Source of the DNA: Epiperipatus broadwayi
Taxonomy: Eukaryota > Onychophora > Udeonychophora > Euonychophora > Peripatidae
Direction of reading: 5' to 3'
Length of the DNA stretch: 64,000 nucleotides
NCBI GenBank assembly: GCA_028023455.1
Contig: JAQFVV010012969.1
Location: forward strand, 170,450 to 234,449
Shown piece by piece: positions 59,764 through 64,000 of this stretch (positions are counted from its first letter, which is position 1; each line of letters starts with the position of its first letter). The position numbers were made by a program, and so were the translations under genes. Below the pieces are notes generated by a model. That model had not been told where the DNA came from. It saw only the letters and a list, made by a program, of their open reading frames with translations, and ran no database searches.

Positions 59764-59843
59764 GCGTTGGTAGTCGAGAGGTCAGCACAGCCGCCTTATA
59801 AGCAGTTGTTCCGGATTAGCGGGTTCGCTTCCCGGCTGTTGCT
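59764..59843 (+). repeat. tRNA-like sequence (tRNA pseudogene or SINE head)
   Basis: A box TAGTCGAGAGG (59771-59781) fits TRGYNNARNNG. B box GGTTCGCTTCC (59822-59832) has one mismatch. A 7-nt loop CTTATAA between GCCGC and GCAGT would place an Ile-type UAU anticodon. The T arm pairs at four of five positions. The acceptor stem does not pair, and no CCA-compatible end is visible; an A-rich and T-rich tail follows at 59852. Best read as a SINE head or tRNA relic rather than a working tRNA. Confidence 0.55.
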
Positions 59844-60984
59844 ATGATACATGAAAAAAAACTTCGTGATTTTTTTTTAAAAAATCAATATATATATGCA
59901 GTTATACTGCAATAACTGCTACTTATTTAAATTAGGCAATTCACATAATTTTTTGACAATGGGTGCTCAATGTATGCGTCAAGAACTAGTGGGCCTGCTG
60001 CATCCGCTGATTCATTCAGTCATGATTCAAAATACATATTGAAATGATTTTCACAATGCTAGCAAGTTTAAATGCAATACATCTAATAGGGGTAGCATAT
60101 ATGCAAATATGTCCGTGATGAAAATAAACAGATAATGTAAATTAAAAGAAGCATGACTGGACAGTTGAAGCTAAGTATTTAAGTTGAAATAAAATTAACA
60201 GTTATACATTTAAAGGTTTATTAATGTGGTACAGTTAAGCAATGAAAAATTGGGGAAAAAATAAAACAGTTGAATTAAAATAGCAAACACAGCACAGATT
60301 ACATAATAAATATTCGCATTCTGAATTACTGACTTCATTCAACAAGAACAAATGTCTTTGCTGTAAAGATACATGTCCATGATGTCACATTCTAACATTG
60401 AAAATTTCTATATTTACACAATAAATTGATATTTCATAAAATGCATTTAAGGTTGGTCCATAAAATTCTACAAATATGATAGCAACGCCATAAGATCAAG
60501 AGATAAAATGAAAACCCAGTACAAACCTATAAAAGTATTTTATAATGAACTTCAGGATAGTTTTCAAGAAAAAAGCAGACTCTGAAAAAATTAACTCAAA
60601 AATCATTTTAAAGAACATGTAATGCTGATTGCTTTCATTGATAAGATATGATTGATGGTAAAATACAATGAACGGCTATAATTAGGCAAGGTCTTTCAAA
60701 AAGAAAAAATTGTTGCAGAAGTTAACAAAACAGCATTATAAAATGTGAAATAAATCTAGTAAGGAAATAACAAGTTCTATACATGGATATATACTTTAAA
60801 TGACCAAATTTCAATGTTAAATTTGTCCATAATGTTGCCTTCTATATATAAAATAAAAAAATAATCAATTTAAAACAAAATTAAAATAGACAATGCACTA
60901 TAAAGAAAAAAATTATTTAATAAGTCAAACCAGCTTTGATTCTTTAATGGAACCTTTCAAGGTGTTTCTTTTTACACAGTCAAA
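59844..60984. other. No recognisable gene
   Basis: AT-rich, no open frame above 60 codons and no repeat boundary seen. Confidence 0.6.
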
Positions 60985-61420
60985 CGTGATTTGATGTACT
61001 GTGACTTCTCATATGGAATCAGGAATCTCTCAGCAACTATGCCCAGAGAAACCTGTTAGCCATCTTACCTTCCCTTTCCATTCCCGCCCTAAGTTTTCCC
61101 GTATCCTGCTCCATCCCAATTCCACAATATAATCTTTGTCAACTCCACAACCTTTGTATCTAAAACCCCCTTATCTTTTCCCAAACACAGCATAAAAAGT
61201 AATAACCCACTTTCTGTATAATTACTTGTTTATATTTATTCTTCCACAACTTCATTATTTGTACCTTTTCTGTTTTCAGGCATTTACAGTCAATTAACAG
61301 ATGCCTAATATTTTCTATGCCTTCCTTACACAATTTGCAGACTAAATCTTTCATATTTTTCCATTTACGATTCCCTTGTTGCTAAAGATCCTTATTCTAT
61401 TCTACAGCAAAACTCCCCCA
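60985..61420 (-). mobile_element. LINE 3' end, 5'-truncated
   Basis: The frame 61160-61354 (minus strand) encodes LVCKLCKEGIENIRHLLIDC, the same C-terminal zinc-knuckle-like motif as at 19.4 kb, then KVQIMKLWKNKYKQ before a frameshift. The 3' UTR (tttctctgggcatagttgct) ends in an acatcaaatca tail near 60985. Third copy of this LINE family in the window. Confidence 0.85.
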
Positions 61421-61570
61421 ATGAATATTATTTACATTATGTTGCAATAAATATAATTATTAAAATACATACATGAAATATAATTAGTAGAATACATATA
61501 CCTACATAAAAATAATTAAACTTATTACAATCCTTTTTTCCCTCTCACAATATATACATATATATATTAT

Positions 61571-61730
61571 CAGGCAAAACTCTCCATACAGTAATGCCAC
61601 CCTGTGCCAATCAGAATAATTAATGGATGCCAGAAGGCACTAGATGGGGATTTCATGCACAAGCCTTCTGGCATCCATTAATTTCTCTGGTTGGCACAGG
61701 GTGGCACTACTATATGAAGAGTTTTGCCTG
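61571..61730. repeat. Family 3 palindrome, short copy
   Basis: caggcaaaactctcc...atgccac and its complement at the right end enclose two further pairing segments (taatggatgccagaagg and ccttctggcatccatta). It lacks the hammerhead-like centre of the 34.2- and 38.6-kb copies. Right flank tgatcatgtgatgta matches the left flank of the 38.6-kb copy. Confidence 0.85.
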
Positions 61731-64000
61731 TTTAATAACAGTTATGTGCTAGCATAGGAGATGGTGATCATGTGATGTATATATTACAATAAATATAATT
61801 ATTAATATACATACTTGAAATATAATTAGTAAAATACATATACGTACATAAAAATAATTAAACTTATTACAATCCTTTTCCCCCCCTCTCATAATATATA
61901 TATTTACAAATACTCTAAAAAGAAACCAATAATAATAATCACTTTTATTTTTAAAATTATAACTCTATATATAAAGTTCCCAATAATCTAATAATGCCCA
62001 TTTCCCCCTAATTGTTCTGGATCTTTAACCATGTTTACACATGTGCTTAAATTTTCTTGAATATATGTATATATGTGTGTTTTATGAATTGGTTTATATA
62101 ATGACTGCAAAATTCTATATGGATTATACATCAAATTTAATCATATGAAGCTTCCATTATTGATGTAAAAGATGGCTTATTCGCGAGTATGGAATCATTG
62201 TTTTTAACTTTTTACATTTCATAATTACATAAATACAGGTGCGCAAAGATTTAAATCAAGCTTGTGTTCCACCAGTTCAAATTAGTGCTTTTTGAATGTA
62301 ATTCAATTATTATATATGACATATCCAATTATAAAGTATATAATACAATAAGTACGAGTTAAATGTAAATAAGTTCTGTGCATATATAATTTGCCAAAAT
62401 ACTGCAAATGACTAGTAAACGTATAAAAAGCAATATACATCATAATAATGAAATATTTCTCATTATTATTAGTTCAAAATACAGTTATTATATTTTATTT
62501 ATTTATTTTTTGCAATCAAGAGATTGTAAACAATAGCATATAAAATTGCAGAGCCCATAAATATATTTGTGATTTATGTCTATTGTAGCCACATTATTAT
62601 TATACTAACAATAGCATAAGGCAGATATGTAAATACTTAAACTCTACACCCATAACTCGGCACATACCATGAAGTTTGCATAAACAGACAAGGTAATTGA
62701 TGTACTTCCTTGATGCTCTTCACTGATCATGTGAATTAACTAAATGATTAAATGTTCACTGCATGACATGTAAATATATTTATACATATTAATCAATCTG
62801 ACATTTATTCACTAAAAACACATAATTGTCAATGTTTCTTCTACTAAGCATATTTTCTAACATTAACGCATAATTGATTCTTGATAGTAGTTTTTAATCT
62901 AACTCATTATAAAATATTAAAACAATAATTATAAAAGGGATTGAAAACATCTTTATTATTTAATAGTTTATTAGTTTGAAAAAAAGAAATTGAATAGACA
63001 GAAACAAATTAAATTAAATATGTCAAAACAAAAAATTTAAGAATTATTTGTAGAAGATAGATGAAAATAATTAAGTATAAATCTAAAACTTCTGAAAACA
63101 TATATAATTATATGTTTCATATTTGTAAGACTATGCAAATCCCTATGCTGCAGTATTTAAATAATTGTCAAAATTCAATTCAGTAGAATACATTTATTAT
63201 TAATTTACTAATTATAATAACCGCAATGTCTTTTTGATTTTAAAAAAGAGGCGCGGGGAGGGAGGGCTAAAATCACAATATCAGCCTGCCCTAATATTAA
63301 AATTGTATTATAAATTTAACATCTAAACAATGAAAAAGTAATAGTTATATATTTATAAATTTAGTATATATATTAATTAAACTGCTTAACTATCAACAAA
63401 ATACCATAAAGAAAACGGTGGTGGCTCTAACTTAATGATGCAATCAATAGTGACCTTAATATCTCAACTTTTGCCCCTGTAATCATAGATATGATAGTCA
63501 TTAATGAGGTCTTCCATTGTTTGTGGTTTGTCCATATTTACCCTAATCATTGTTTGTATCGAATCTATTCATGAGACTCCATTAAGATCTAAGAAATTCA
63601 AATCCATCTAGCTTTATTATTGAATTGAAAAAGACATCAGAATCTCATAAGGAGTGCATTTTTATACTATAATTATTTGATTATAGATTCCCTGATGAAT
63701 CTTCGGAAAGAGGATTTGTTTTGATTTTTTGATAGCAAAAGTATACCTCGAGTATTGGAAAGTTTGATCTGTTTAATAGTTTTTTTAAAAAAAAAATACA
63801 AGTACAGTATGTTGTGCCATTACAATTTAGTCATTAGCTAAATTTATAGTAATGTGCATGTAAGAAAATGTAAAACCAAAATCATCATCACATTTTTATA
63901 TAACAATAAAGGAAGCTGTAAGGCATCCAAGTTTAAACCCTACAAGATCCAGTTTTAAAAGCTTTAGACAGAAAGAGAGTGGGTCAACAATTATATTCTT
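61731..64000. other. No recognisable gene
   Basis: AT-rich to the window end. The sequence at 61781-61890 (aataaatataattattaata..aatacatata) repeats that at 61445-61545, so the 61.57-kb palindrome is flanked by a direct duplication of about 100 bp. Nothing else seen. Confidence 0.6.

Overview
This is an AT-rich metazoan-like nuclear window (about a quarter to 30% G+C by eye). It has no intact host gene. Nearly everything recognisable is transposable-element debris: RTE-type and other non-LTR retrotransposons, hAT transposons and small hAT-derived elements with exact 8-bp target duplications, foldback elements, tRNA-like sequences and microsatellites. It looks like an invertebrate intergenic or long-intron region. 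I cannot name the phylum. There is no rRNA, CRISPR or prokaryotic signal.

Layout. 1-11.6 kb is mostly featureless AT-rich DNA with short tandem duplications. 11.6-21.8 kb is dense in repeats: an RTE insertion with the inverted 5' end typical of twin priming, ribozyme-bearing repeats, hAT relics, RTE fragments and a hairpin element. 22.4-25.05 kb holds the 3' two-thirds of a decayed LINE. 27-30 kb has local duplications and a second ribozyme-repeat family. 30.8-32.3 kb is the only place resembling host gene structure (TATA motif, candidate short exons), and that call is weak. 33.6-36.5 kb is a long ATT microsatellite and a decayed RTE. 38-43.6 kb holds large palindromes and more ribozyme repeats. 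43.85-48.36 kb is a full-length hAT element with TIRs, an 8-bp TSD and a frameshifted transposase carrying a TTF zinc finger, a DUF4371-like region and an hAT dimerisation domain. 48.4-64 kb is sparse: an inverted pair of hAT MITEs, a 305-bp tandem duplication, tRNA-like sequences, an RTE tail and a LINE tail.

The main discovery is a set of eight diverged hammerhead-ribozyme-like sequences in two related repeat families. Each has the CUGAUGA core, stem II, the GAAA box, a minimal helix III with its NUH site, and a long helix I. Family 1 forms 348-350 bp tandem units bounded by inverted terminal sequences, and one copy is flanked by a perfect 14-bp direct repeat. Family 2 has a repeat spacing of about 442 bp and also forms a 0.6-kb palindrome with a ribozyme on each strand. 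A third palindromic family carries a weaker hammerhead-like core. The organisation resembles animal retrozymes or ribozyme-bearing satellites. No copy here has every essential residue, so these are relics whose active relatives should be sought elsewhere in the genome.
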